Part shown: positions 16,111 to 24,561 of the stretch, piece after piece | Layout of the letters: the number at the start of each line of letters is the position of its first letter | Numbering within the stretch: position 1 is the stretch's first letter | Source of the DNA: Granulosicoccus sp. | Lineage (GTDB): Bacteria > Pseudomonadota > Gammaproteobacteria > Granulosicoccales > Granulosicoccaceae | Direction of reading: 5' to 3' | Length of the DNA: 43,579 nucleotides | Assembly (NCBI GenBank): GCA_023301795.1 | Contig: JALZVU010000274.1 | Span: 1-43,579 of the forward strand | Notes under the pieces: generated by a model | Databases searched by the model: none | What the model was told of the DNA's origin: nothing | The model's input: only the letters and a program-made list of their open reading frames with translations | Program-made: the position numbers and the translations under genes

Positions 16111-17907
16111 ATGTTTCTGCGCATACGCACCTTGCTTCGCTTTGCCCTATTACTGTTTCCAGTGTGCAGTTTGGCGGGGCAACACGCACTGCTTATCGGT
16201 GTATCCGACTATTCAGACTCACGTATTCCTGATCTGGAGGGCCCTGTCCATGATGTGGCTGCGCTGCGCGATGTATTAGTCAAGCAATGGGGGTTCAACG
16301 AATCTGATATCACATCGCTGCTGGATGCCCAAGCAACCGAACGTGCCATTCTGCAGGCTATTGATGCACTTGAGTCGAACACATCCGAAGGCGACGATAT
16401 CGTGATTTATTATTCAGGGCATGGCACCAGCGCAAGTGATCAAGACCTGGGCGCACGACTGAATCTGCCTGATGGGAGCGGTGCCATTGTTGGCAGCGAT
16501 TTCAACCCCGACAAACTCAACAGAGAGTCCTTGTCTGACTCTGTGCAGGATGGCCTTATCGTGGGACGCTACGACATCAAGCCTAGACTTGAAGCACTGG
16601 ACGAGCATCGCAACGTTCTGGTCATTTTTGATGCCTGCTTTTCCGGCAATGCTGCCCGCGATGCGAATGCTGTCTACCGCCCTGCAGCCAGACGCCAGAT
16701 TGACTTGAGCTTATGGCTACCCGCTTCGCCTGAGAAAGCCGGAGGTGATGCATCTGCCCCTGCAAATGCTGCAACAATCTCGCGCAGCCGTTCGCTCCAA
16801 AGTACTGATGACAACAATTTTACCTATAAAAATACTGTCTTCTTTGGAGCAGCAGCTGAAGATCAGTACGCTGTTGATTTTTCAGCAGCCGACATTGCAG
16901 CTGGTAATGTCACCAGTATCGATGGCAAGCCTCACGGGGGATTTACTGACTCACTCCTACGAGCGCTATGGTTACCACAAAGCGAATTCGATGGCCTGAG
17001 TTTCAATACCTTGTTCAACCGCACTGTTAATCAGTTCAATGTCTGGTGCAAGGTTTGTGGACACACGCCTGTATCCCTGCCTGCCAGAAGCGATACCAAC
17101 AACCAACTCATGGCCAGAACCATTCTCAATGTACCGCAATTGCTGGCCGTGGATCATCGCTACAATGCTGCGAACGAGCCAGCATTCACAGACGCACTCA
17201 TCGTGGATACCGAGTCACTCAACGACACCGAACTAGCGCTTAAAGCACTACTGCCAAACGGCGTTCTAGCGCATCAATCAGTGGAACAGGCAACATCACC
17301 AGACGTGTATTTTGCAAAAGACGCCTTGTCCATGGTCAATGCCTATGGCTCAGACGGACAACTGATCACCGCACTACCAGAACAGATTGCGGACGGCGAG
17401 TTGTCGCAATGGTTATCAGGTCGCCAGTGGCTCAAGAGACGAATGCACCAAGATCTGATTAATGAACAAGGCGCTCTTCAAGTCAGCTTTCGACATCCGA
17501 TGGCTGGTAATTCAGTCACACAGGGCGAATACATCTACTTTACTATTGCCAACAAGACACCGGCAAGCCTTGTGATGCTACTTCTGGATGCCCAAAGCCA
17601 ATTGTCACTGCTTTATCCTGTGAGCGAACAGGAACAACAATTTGTCTTACCTGCACTGAAAACACTTCGTATCCCCAGTGAAAGCGAACAGCCTCTGCAG
17701 GTGACCCCTCCCTGGGGAACCGACACAGTATTACTCTATACACTTGCACCAGACCATAACTTGGGGCCCGCGCTGAGACAACTGGCTAGTCTGGACACTA
17801 TTGCTTTTGATCATCCTTCGCTAGCGAACCTCGTCGACACACTGGACAACAACGAGTTAACGTACAGTGCAGCCACAATACGTATTGTTTCGACTCCTGC
17901 CCAATAG
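16111..17907 (+). CDS. Secreted caspase-like protease with DUF4384-type C-terminal region
   Basis: From the ATG at 16111 the protein has 598 residues and opens with a signal peptide (MFLRIRTLLRFALLLFPVCSLAG). A GTG at 16075 would extend the n-region by 12 residues; neither start has a clear ribosome site. The caspase/C14 domain (about 25-330) has H104 in IYYSGHGT and C176 in IFDACFSGNA, with the HALLIGVSDY strand that opens such domains. The C-terminal third (about 450-598) has a beta-rich module (EYIYFTIANKTPASLVMLLLDAQ, LYPVSEQE) like the DUF4384 domains found after bacterial caspases. Caspase-like proteases of this kind cut after basic or acidic residues; the target is unknown. The next gene, an anti-sigma-like protein, starts 14 bases after its stop, suggesting co-transcription. 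Confidence 0.85.
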   Translation: MFLRIRTLLRFALLLFPVCSLAGQHALLIGVSDYSDSRIPDLEGPVHDVAALRDVLVKQWGFNESDITSLLDAQATERAILQAIDALESNTSEGDDIVIYYSGHGTSASDQDLGARLNLPDGSGAIVGSDFNPDKLNRESLSDSVQDGLIVGRYDIKPRLEALDEHRNVLVIFDACFSGNAARDANAVYRPAARRQIDLSLWLPASPEKAGGDASAPANAATISRSRSLQSTDDNNFTYKNTVFFGAAAEDQYAVDFSAADIAAGNVTSIDGKPHGGFTDSLLRALWLPQSEFDGLSFNTLFNRTVNQFNVWCKVCGHTPVSLPARSDTNNQLMARTILNVPQLLAVDHRYNAANEPAFTDALIVDTESLNDTELALKALLPNGVLAHQSVEQATSPDVYFAKDALSMVNAYGSDGQLITALPEQIADGELSQWLSGRQWLKRRMHQDLINEQGALQVSFRHPMAGNSVTQGEYIYFTIANKTPASLVMLLLDAQSQLSLLYPVSEQEQQFVLPALKTLRIPSESEQPLQVTPPWGTDTVLLYTLAPDHNLGPALRQLASLDTIAFDHPSLANLVDTLDNNELTYSAATIRIVSTPAQ

Positions 17908-17921
17908 ATCAAACGATAATC

Positions 17922-18971
17922 ATGAACACTGACGAACCGGACGACAATCTGGACGACAATGGACTGGCCTATGCGGCAATCAGCCTGTGCGGCAATCAAC
18001 CGCATGGCGAGGCACCGCAGTGGCATGAGCTAACGGCCTGGCATGAAGGCACACTTGCACCGCTGCGCTCGGAACAAGTGCTCAGTCATATTGCCAATGA
18101 TCCTGCCTGTTTTCAGCAATGGCTGGATGTCGTTGAAGCTCAAAGCTGGGTTGAAGAGGAAGCCCTTTTAGCCAATACAGCAACGACCCCTGATGACGCG
18201 GCTCAGTCAACAACCAATACCGATAAGGCAAGTCCCTACTCCTCGCCCCCTGTGCGCCCGGCAACACCATCCAACGACTCGATGGTCTCAAAGATTCGTT
18301 CACTACTGGCAGGATTATTCCAGCAACCACTGCCTGTATACGGTGGTGCGTTTGCCGCCATCTTAGTGGCGGTGTTGGTGGTGCCGCTACTGAACACGGG
18401 ACAGGCACCCACGTTGCAACAACAGATGGATCGCAGCATGGATACCTATATACAATCACGCAGTTCTCTGACAGGTTCTCCACCGGCTGCCCGCAGCACC
18501 CGAGGTCTTGGTGGACTGTTTGATGAGCTATCTGTCAATGATGTGGAACGTGGTTACCTGCAATCGGGCATGCTGCAGTTCAACCAGCAACTGGTACGTG
18601 ACAATGATACCGGCCAAAGTACCAGTGAAGCATGGCAAGCCCTATTGTCTGAATTATCCGATGAACCCGTGAATTGCGATCAGGCCATTGATTCAGAACA
18701 TTGTGTGGCGGTTGCCGAGGAATTTACGCAATTAGGTCAATGGGCAATAATGAATGTGGCAGCCTGTCAAACAGTGGCTTCAACGGCGACGGATTCGCCC
18801 CTATTCGATGACGAATTCTGGTCTGACCAATATGCGCTCTATCAAAGCCTGATAGGACAGACAACGATTGCTAATAGCCAACTACTGGGTCAAAGCCTAA
18901 GCGTGTTGAGCGTGCAATCAACTGAGGCGTTGTGTAACATCGCCTCAACCGTGATTTCGGCAAGTCAATAG
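17922..18971 (+). CDS. Transmembrane anti-sigma-like protein with degenerate zinc finger
   Basis: The 349-residue protein has one membrane helix (about 139-157, PVYGGAFAAILVAVLVVPLL), giving a cytoplasmic N-terminus of about 138 residues and a periplasmic C-terminus. The N-terminus (WHELTAWHEGTL ... LSHIANDPACFQQW, H56 and C63) follows the spacing of anti-sigma zinc fingers (HLxxCxxC), but the first cysteine is Asp. The periplasmic part has several cysteines and no known domain. Directly after it, 18 bases on, comes the sigma-like gene, the usual layout for a regulator pair though in reverse order. I infer that it holds that sigma factor at the membrane and could be released by a nearby protease. 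No experimental family match is claimed. Confidence 0.6.
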   Translation: MNTDEPDDNLDDNGLAYAAISLCGNQPHGEAPQWHELTAWHEGTLAPLRSEQVLSHIANDPACFQQWLDVVEAQSWVEEEALLANTATTPDDAAQSTTNTDKASPYSSPPVRPATPSNDSMVSKIRSLLAGLFQQPLPVYGGAFAAILVAVLVVPLLNTGQAPTLQQQMDRSMDTYIQSRSSLTGSPPAARSTRGLGGLFDELSVNDVERGYLQSGMLQFNQQLVRDNDTGQSTSEAWQALLSELSDEPVNCDQAIDSEHCVAVAEEFTQLGQWAIMNVAACQTVASTATDSPLFDDEFWSDQYALYQSLIGQTTIANSQLLGQSLSVLSVQSTEALCNIASTVISASQ

Positions 18972-18989
18972 GGACGGCATTTTCAAGCC

Positions 18990-19862
18990 ATGGAAGTACT
19001 GCGCGAAAACCTGCTGCAACAATTATATTCTGATCGCTGGATCAGTCGTCTAAGAGCATTTGTCGCCCGCCGTTACAGAGATTTCGGTGATTGGGAAGGC
19101 TGGTTTGAAGAAGCCCATCAGAATCTTGCGCTAAAGATCAACGCCATTCCAGCGGAACAAAGCGTCAACGATGCCATGATTTTCGCTATTTTTAAAAATG
19201 AGCTGATTAGCGTCAAACGCAATCGCCTGGGCTATCCGCGACCACGCGCCTGGCTGCGTGAATTCAGTGAATTGGGTCAGGATCTGTTCGAGTGGATGTG
19301 TTTGCAAAAATTGCCACGCGACAAAATCATTGCAATGGCCACCCGAAAGTCAGCAGAAAAATCTTACAGCGATACCCTGCCCGGTAGCGATGCAAGCCAC
19401 TCAATCCCTCACGCTAAACTGCTCGTTGAGCTAACGGACACCATGATCAAGAAAAAAGAGTGCGATGGTACCCGTCCGAGCGTCACCACCGATGTGCACG
19501 ACGAGTCACTGGTTCAAATTGCGAACGATGCGCCCAGCGTTGAAGACGAGACTGACCACGCACAGCTTGAACTGATGTTGTCAATGATACTGGGGGCAGA
19601 CAATGTCACTGCTGCGGTGCGCAACAAGGCTGTCGACAGACTGCAAACTCTAAGGACCAGCCTAGACACCGAACCACTGCTCAATGATTCGGACATACTG
19701 ATACTGCGTTGTTATTACTTTCAGGGTATGTCGCAAAATGATATTGCCAAGATTGTAAAACAACCCCTCCAGCGTGTCGTCAGACAGCGTGAAGCTGCTA
19801 TAAAACGCATACGCTCATTTATGGAATCCAACGGTCTGACGCGCGAGACCTTTGATCTATAG
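18990..19862 (+). CDS. Divergent sigma-70-like RNA polymerase sigma factor
   Basis: This 290-residue soluble protein has a sigma-like plan. An N-terminal helical region (about 15-115) contains DWEGWFEEAHQNLALKI and FAIFKNELISVKRNR, resembling sigma region 2. After a variable middle part, a C-terminal region 4-like helix-turn-helix (about 232-280) reads DILILRCYYFQGMSQNDIAKIV and then QRVVRQREAAIKRI. It is longer than ECF sigma factors (about 180-200 residues) because of the insert of about 110 residues between regions 2 and 4. It follows the anti-sigma-like gene by 18 bases and is the last gene of the caspase locus. Target promoters are unknown; it may activate its own locus. Confidence 0.65.
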   Translation: MEVLRENLLQQLYSDRWISRLRAFVARRYRDFGDWEGWFEEAHQNLALKINAIPAEQSVNDAMIFAIFKNELISVKRNRLGYPRPRAWLREFSELGQDLFEWMCLQKLPRDKIIAMATRKSAEKSYSDTLPGSDASHSIPHAKLLVELTDTMIKKKECDGTRPSVTTDVHDESLVQIANDAPSVEDETDHAQLELMLSMILGADNVTAAVRNKAVDRLQTLRTSLDTEPLLNDSDILILRCYYFQGMSQNDIAKIVKQPLQRVVRQREAAIKRIRSFMESNGLTRETFDL

Positions 19863-19988
19863 ACGAATGCCACTGTTTTTGAGTTGACCGGCATCGCATT
19901 ACTCGGCAATCCCGATATATTTGGACTATCACGTTGCGCGTAAATACGTTACAACTGTTAGGTCATTCAACAGGAGATACGCATTTTC
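19863..19988 (+). promoter_or_regulatory. Upstream region of the glutamate/aspartate transporter operon
   Basis: In these 126 bases TTGACC (19882-19887) is a fair -35, but no good -10 follows at 16-18 bases. AGGAG lies about 11 bases before the gltI ATG, a longer spacing than usual. A promoter here is expected from the strand change of function, not proven. Confidence 0.35.
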
Positions 19989-20849
19989 ATGAAACGCTTA
20001 TTACTCACAGCAGCAATCGCACTCGGTATGGGTGCTGGTGCAGCACACGCTCAGGATCAGACCGGCACATTGGCTAAAATTGCCGAGAGCGGCGAAATCG
20101 TTATTGGTCATCGTGAATCATCAGTACCTTTCGCCTATCTTGACGAAAACCAGCAGCCCATCGGCTACTCGATGGATCTGTGCATGAAGATCGTCGATGC
20201 AGTATCCGAAGAACTGGGCAAGGAATTGTCAGTCAAATACGTACCCGTAAATCCCAAGACGCGTATCGCGCTCATGGCTAACGGTACTATCGATCTGGAA
20301 TGCGGTTCCACCACCAATAACCTCACCCGTCAACAACAAGTGGAATACCTGCCCACCACTTTTATCACAGGCACCAAGATCCTTACGCGTAAAGACAGTG
20401 GCATCACGTCGGTCAATGATCTTGACGGCAAAGCCGTTGCATTGGCACAAGGCACCACCAACGAGCGCGCCGTCAAGGCCGCTGTGGAAGCTGCGGGAAT
20501 TGATGTAAAAATTCTCCCGGTTCGTGATCATGCCGAAGGCATGCTGTCACTGGAAACCGATCGCGTTGATGCGTATTCCACCGATCACATCTTGTTGTTT
20601 GGCCTTATCTCAAAGAGTAAATCTCCTGACGACTACACCGTCGTTGGTGACTTCCTGTCGTTTGACCCGTACGCCATCATGGTGCGAAGAGACGACAGTG
20701 CCTTTGAGCTTGTCGGCAAAAAAGCTATTGCATCGTTGATGCGCTCGGGCGAAATTCTGGATATCTACAGCAAGTGGTTCGATCCGTTGGGTGTACCTGC
20801 AGACGACACTCTGAAGACAGCCTTTATGCTGGGCGGCCTACCTGAGTAG
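19989..20849 (+). CDS. gltI: Glutamate/aspartate ABC transporter, periplasmic binding protein
   Basis: The 286-residue protein has a signal peptide cut near AHAQD and the SBP-bac-3 fold. GltI-like features include IVIGHRESSVPFAYLDENQQ, the phrase IDLECGSTTNN, and LDGKAVALAQGTTNERAV in the second lobe. It binds an acidic amino acid in the periplasm and hands it to the permease pair coded next. Length matches the family. An intercistronic stem-loop at 20865-20904 separates it from gltJ, an arrangement that usually gives the binding protein higher expression than the membrane parts. The choice of glutamate/aspartate over other polar amino acids is inferred from sequence resemblance. Confidence 0.88.
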   Translation: MKRLLLTAAIALGMGAGAAHAQDQTGTLAKIAESGEIVIGHRESSVPFAYLDENQQPIGYSMDLCMKIVDAVSEELGKELSVKYVPVNPKTRIALMANGTIDLECGSTTNNLTRQQQVEYLPTTFITGTKILTRKDSGITSVNDLDGKAVALAQGTTNERAVKAAVEAAGIDVKILPVRDHAEGMLSLETDRVDAYSTDHILLFGLISKSKSPDDYTVVGDFLSFDPYAIMVRRDDSAFELVGKKAIASLMRSGEILDIYSKWFDPLGVPADDTLKTAFMLGGLPE

Positions 20850-20864
20850 AGTTACAATAACAGT

Positions 20865-20904
20865 AACCTTGCCCATTCGAATCATTCACGAGTCGGGCAG
20901 GGTT
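20865..20904 (+). other. Intercistronic stem-loop between gltI and gltJ
   Basis: AACCTTGCCC (20865-20874) pairs with GGGCAGGGTT (20895-20904) over 10 bp with one G-U pair. No T run follows. Such hairpins stabilise the upstream binding-protein mRNA or attenuate read-through into the permease genes. Confidence 0.6.
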
Positions 20905-20932
20905 ATCGTGTGACAACAGGCGACTTAGCACA

Positions 20933-21652
20933 ATGAACTACAACTGGAACTGGGCAGTTTTGCTTGAGGAGGAGTATCTCCAATGGCTTATCAGCGGCCT
21001 TGGCTGGACGGTATCGGTAGCACTATGTGGCTGGGTCATTGCCATGACTGTTGGTTGTCTGGTGGGGGTTGGCCGCACAGTACCCAATCGATGGATTCGA
21101 CTAGTCTGCACTTGCTATGTAGAGTTATTTCGTAACATTCCACTTCTGGTTCAGATGTTTATCTGGTACTTTGCCATACCAGAGCTTGTTCCCGACGACA
21201 TTGGGCGATGGATGAAACGCGATATGCCCAACCCCGAGTTTGTTACCGCGGTTGTCGCTCTGGGTTTGTACACAGCATCCCGTGTTGCTGAGCAGGTTCG
21301 AGCTGGAATAGAGACAGTCCCGGTGGGTTTGAAATCTGCCGCTACCGCCCACGGACTTAGCACCTACCAGTCCTATCGCTATATTCAGCTACCCATATCC
21401 TTTCGATTGATTGTTCCACCCATGACGTCAGAATTTCTGACTGTCTTCAAGAATTCATCACTGGCCTTGACCATTGGCTTGCTGGAACTTACTGCACAAA
21501 GCCAGCAGATTGCCGAATACACATTTCAAGGGTTTGAGGCATTCACAGCAGCAACCATCATTTATGTTTTTATTGCTTTAATCGTAACCGCACTTATGCA
21601 TTTGCTGGAACGACATACCGCCATCCCTGGGTTTGTCGGGAAGGATTCCTGA
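20933..21652 (+). CDS. gltJ: Glutamate/aspartate ABC transporter, permease (GltJ-like)
   Basis: This 239-residue inner-membrane protein of the HisM/GltJ family has about five membrane helices. The cytoplasmic EAA-type loop (SAATAHGLSTYQSYRYIQLPISFR, about residues 137-160) docks on the ATPase. The conserved VELFRNIPLLVQMFIWYF segment is present. It forms a heterodimeric channel with the product of the next gene. The stop is 1 base before the next ATG, so translation is coupled. Assignment as J rather than K rests on gene order and length (the first permease is usually the longer). Confidence 0.88.
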   Translation: MNYNWNWAVLLEEEYLQWLISGLGWTVSVALCGWVIAMTVGCLVGVGRTVPNRWIRLVCTCYVELFRNIPLLVQMFIWYFAIPELVPDDIGRWMKRDMPNPEFVTAVVALGLYTASRVAEQVRAGIETVPVGLKSAATAHGLSTYQSYRYIQLPISFRLIVPPMTSEFLTVFKNSSLALTIGLLELTAQSQQIAEYTFQGFEAFTAATIIYVFIALIVTALMHLLERHTAIPGFVGKDS

Positions 21653-21653
21653 C

Positions 21654-22310
21654 ATGGGTGAATTTGATTTCAGTGTTATCACGAATTCACTTCCCTTTCT
21701 TGGCCAAGGGTTGATGCTGAGCTTGTGGCTTACGCTTCTATCAATCATTGGCGGCATTGTTCTGGGCACCCTTCTGGCGCTGGCCCGTCTGTCAGGCTTT
21801 GCGCCGTTGTCACTGACCGCTGCAGCCTATGTCAATCTGATCCGCTCGGTACCATTGATCTTGGTTATATTCTGGTTCTACTTTCTAGTCCCACTGGCGC
21901 TTGGGCGGCCCATCGGCAGCTTCTATTCAGCCCTGATTGCTTTTGTTCTTTTTGAAGCAGCCTATTATTCAGAGATCATGCGAGCGGGCATTCAAAGTGT
22001 ACGCAAAGGACAAGTGCATGCTGGACAATCCACAGGATTAAACTACTGGCAGATTCAGCGCTATGTTGTTCTGCCACAAGCATTTCGCAACATGATTCCT
22101 ATTCTGGTGACGCAAGGGATCATTCTCTTTCAGGATACATCTCTGGTGTTTGTTGTCAGCTTGCGCGATTTTATGACAGCCTCCAGCATTGTTGCTCGAA
22201 CAGAGGGGCGTCTGGTTGAAATGTATCTCTTTGCAGCGCTTGTGTATTTTGTGATTTGCTTTTCAGGATCACTCTACGTTAGACGCCTCAACAAACGGAT
22301 GGCCACGTGA
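21654..22310 (+). CDS. gltK: Glutamate/aspartate ABC transporter, permease (GltK-like)
   Basis: The second permease subunit has 218 residues from the ATG at 21654. AAGGA lies 8 bases upstream inside gltJ, which favours this start over an in-frame GTG at 21633. It shows the family signature [18 protein letters not shown] and the EAA-type loop ([20 protein letters not shown]), with about five membrane helices. It should pair with GltJ to make the pore. Its stop overlaps the GTG start of the ATPase gene by the four bases GTGA. Confidence 0.88.
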   Translation: MGEFDFSVITNSLPFLGQGLMLSLWLTLLSIIGGIVLGTLLALARLSGFAPLSLTAAAYVNLIRSVPLILVIFWFYFLVPLALGRPIGSFYSALIAFVLFEAAYYSEIMRAGIQSVRKGQVHAGQSTGLNYWQIQRYVVLPQAFRNMIPILVTQGIILFQDTSLVFVVSLRDFMTASSIVARTEGRLVEMYLFAALVYFVICFSGSLYVRRLNKRMAT

Positions 22311-23035
22311 TAGCACTGCAAAACATCAGTAAATGGTACGGCGATTTTCAAGTACTTAAAGATTGCTCAGCAACCGTTGACAAGGGTCAGGTGGTGGTTG
22401 TGTGTGGACCATCAGGTTCTGGCAAGTCCACGTTAATCAAATGCGTTAACGGCCTTGAGGCTGTGCAACAAGGTCAGATACAAGTGGACGGTCAAGAGGT
22501 AACGTCTAAAAAAACCAACCTGACAGCACTGCGCTCGCGCATTGGCATGGTGTTCCAACACTTCGAGCTGTATCCGCACATGACCGTATTGGAAAACTTA
22601 TGCCTGGCTCAAGAAAAAGTACTCAAGCGCAGTCGTGACGAGGCGGTCAGCAAGGCCGAGATGTTGATAAAACGCGTGGGTATTTCCGAACACATCAACA
22701 AGCATCCCAGTCAGTTATCCGGAGGCCAACAACAACGCGTTGCTATTGCACGATCGCTGGCCATGGATCCTATCGCCATGCTATTCGATGAACCCACCTC
22801 AGCACTTGATCCGGAAATGATCAATGAAGTGCTGGATGTCATGGTTGAACTGGCCAAAGAAGGCATGACGATGATGGTAGTCACCCATGAAATGGGGTTT
22901 GCCAAGAAGGTGGCTGATCGCGTGGTGTTTATGGATGAAGGGGCGATTGTAGAAAACCGGCCTACGGATGATTTCTTTGGTAACCCGGAAAGCGATAGAG
23001 CACGTGATTTCCTGTCGAAGATATTGAATCACTAG
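22307..23035 (+). CDS. gltL: Glutamate/aspartate ABC transporter, ATP-binding subunit
   Basis: The 242-residue ATPase powers the GltIJK importer. Motifs: Walker [10 protein letters not shown] (34-42), Q-loop in [10 protein letters not shown] (83-91), ABC signature LSGGQQQR (137-144), Walker [12 protein letters not shown] (158-168) and the switch H194 in VVTHEMGFA. It is of normal length for GlnQ/GltL. The start is GTG and overlaps the gltK stop (GTGA). No clear terminator follows on the plus strand within the next 80 bases; the hairpin at 23114-23137 is oriented to serve the opposite strand. Confidence 0.9.
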   Translation: MIALQNISKWYGDFQVLKDCSATVDKGQVVVVCGPSGSGKSTLIKCVNGLEAVQQGQIQVDGQEVTSKKTNLTALRSRIGMVFQHFELYPHMTVLENLCLAQEKVLKRSRDEAVSKAEMLIKRVGISEHINKHPSQLSGGQQQRVAIARSLAMDPIAMLFDEPTSALDPEMINEVLDVMVELAKEGMTMMVVTHEMGFAKKVADRVVFMDEGAIVENRPTDDFFGNPESDRARDFLSKILNH

Positions 23036-23113
23036 GATGTTTCATGACTAGTCATCGCGGATGCTAGAGGATGATCCTGAGCACGCATGACTTGATGCGA
23101 GTATCAACGCCGT

Positions 23114-23137
23114 AAAAAAGGGTGCATCCTTGCACCC
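23114..23137 (-). terminator. Rho-independent terminator of the orphan lipoprotein gene
   Basis: Read on the minus strand, GGGTGCA pairs with TGCACCC around a 4-base loop and is followed by six T residues. It lies 38 bases beyond the stop at 23175. The plus-strand side has no T run. Confidence 0.7.
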
Positions 23138-23174
23138 TCGACCTAACACGGTATGAATTGCTCCGGGTACTCCC

Positions 23175-23762
23175 TTAACCCTCATCCTCGCTTAACCCAC
23201 AGGCAAGAGTACCTGTATCACCAAACGCGGAAATGTACGTCATATCCAGCGTTCCAGCGGGGCGATTGATCGATACATTGTCAAACTGAGCCAGATAAGT
23301 TCCCTCTGAGAAAATTTCAAGATAAGCACCTGAGCTTTGCCAGTTGATAGGAAAAAGGTCAACATCATCTCCAGCAATTCCGCTGCCATCGGAATAAAAG
23401 GCAAACAACGCCAACTCGTCAGCAAATCCGACGGATGAATCTATGCAAACCCACAGGGAGTCAGTTTGCGCCTCAGAGACTCCGTTGAAGAGTGCACTAG
23501 TATCGAGACCACCAGTGGTCGGAGGAATGAACGGTGGCTGTGTCTCAGGTATTTCTGTTGTCTCAGCAGTCTCTGTTGTCTCAGGCAAAAAAGGTGGGTC
23601 ATTGGGAACTTCCTGAGGCTCACTGGTTAGTGGTGCAAAAGGATTGTCAGTGGAATTCTGCTGCAAGACACCATTTTGCTGCGTGTCAGTGGAGGACTCT
23701 TGCTCTAGACAACCTGTTAACGCAAGCGATGACAGAACGAGCAGTGCGGGCAATTTATACAT
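23175..23762 (-). CDS. Orphan lipoprotein of unknown function
   Basis: The 195-residue product has a lipoprotein signal (LVLSSLALTGC, lipidated Cys18). About 80 residues of low-complexity sequence follow, rich in Thr, Glu and Pro with TET/TAETTE-like repeats, and look like an extended stalk. The C-terminal part (about 85-190) has two cysteines (WVCID and LACGL) and beta-strand-like segments (YLEIFSEGTYLAQF). It could be a small disulfide-linked beta domain displayed at the outer membrane. I do not recognise a family. It is a single-gene unit with its own terminator, between the Glt operon and the pigment cluster. Confidence 0.7.
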   Translation of the reverse strand: MYKLPALLVLSSLALTGCLEQESSTDTQQNGVLQQNSTDNPFAPLTSEPQEVPNDPPFLPETTETAETTEIPETQPPFIPPTTGGLDTSALFNGVSEAQTDSLWVCIDSSVGFADELALFAFYSDGSGIAGDDVDLFPINWQSSGAYLEIFSEGTYLAQFDNVSINRPAGTLDMTYISAFGDTGTLACGLSEDEG

Positions 23763-24003
23763 TACGATATCCTTGTTACCAGATTAGCTTTGAACAGGCC
23801 TGTATGGCTTGTATCGACATACACAGCTAAACGAACGAGGCTCAATTTCTTGACAACTTTCATCAATAAAAACGAAACATTTTTCTCACAGCACCCAGAA
23901 TTGCCCAGCAAAGCTCGTCTTGAGTGCCATGCGCATTAAATCTTGGTTGACTTGAAAGGATGATCAGGGCATAAACAAGCGCTTGTAACAACAGGATCAC
24001 CGT
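23763..24003. promoter_or_regulatory. Divergent region at the left edge of the pigment cluster
   Basis: This 241-base AT-rich gap separates the orphan lipoprotein (-) from the first pigment-cluster gene (+). The best plus-strand promoter is TTGACT (23947-23952), a 17-base spacer and CATAAA (23970-23975). A TTGACA at about 23850 lacks a matching -10. I see nothing coding. Confidence 0.45.
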
Positions 24004-24561
24004 GTGTTTCGTTTGCTGGCCATCGCTCTTGCGCTGTCATACCCGTTTGTCATCTACTTTGGCACGGCGCACATATCACCCGCTTTTCTAGCAGGCTTTC
24101 TTGCCGCTATTGTATTGCTGCGGGTCTTTACCAGTGAGCTTGCACGTCATTGGAAACTGGGTGCGCTATCAGGCGTTATCGTGCTTGGCCTACTCCAGTG
24201 GAGCTTGCGCGGGGGCACCCAAAGCCTTATGTTTTACCCAGTATTGCTGAACACAGCGCTTTTGATCGTGTTTGGTCAGAGCCTGTTCAGGGAACAATCA
24301 CTCATTGAAACCATTGCACGCAAACGCAATATGGATGTCGGCCCCCATAACCTTGGGTATTTGCGCGTGTTGACAGCCGTATGGACTGGCTTCTTTGTCA
24401 TCAGTGTCATCATCTCAACCCTGACCGCCGTCTCGGGGAACATGAGCATCTGGCTACTCTACAATGGACTGGTGTCATACCTGTTAATGGGCGTACTCAT
24501 AGTCGGGGAATTAATCGTCAGGTATTTTTTCAAACGACGTCTTGCTCATCAACAACCATAA
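24004..24561 (+). CDS. COG4648-type inner-membrane protein of the aryl-polyene cluster
   Basis: The 185-residue protein is nearly all membrane helices (about six), with a conserved-looking LMFYPVLLNTALLIVFG stretch and a basic tail FFKRRLAHQQ. Proteins of this type are found repeatedly in aryl-polyene gene clusters, but their job is not established; a role in lipid-linked intermediate handling or export is plausible. The start is GTG, with AGGA about 9 bases upstream. Its 3' end overlaps the convergent PPTase gene by 13 bases. It is the leftmost gene of the pigment region. Confidence 0.65.
   Translation: MFRLLAIALALSYPFVIYFGTAHISPAFLAGFLAAIVLLRVFTSELARHWKLGALSGVIVLGLLQWSLRGGTQSLMFYPVLLNTALLIVFGQSLFREQSLIETIARKRNMDVGPHNLGYLRVLTAVWTGFFVISVIISTLTAVSGNMSIWLLYNGLVSYLLMGVLIVGELIVRYFFKRRLAHQQP

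Noticed and set aside
11848-19862. CRISPR, toxin-antitoxin or phage-defence island with mobile-element marks
   Set aside because: No repeats, integrase, transposase or tRNA edges are visible; the proteases have signal peptides, which places them outside the cytoplasm, unlike typical anti-phage caspases.
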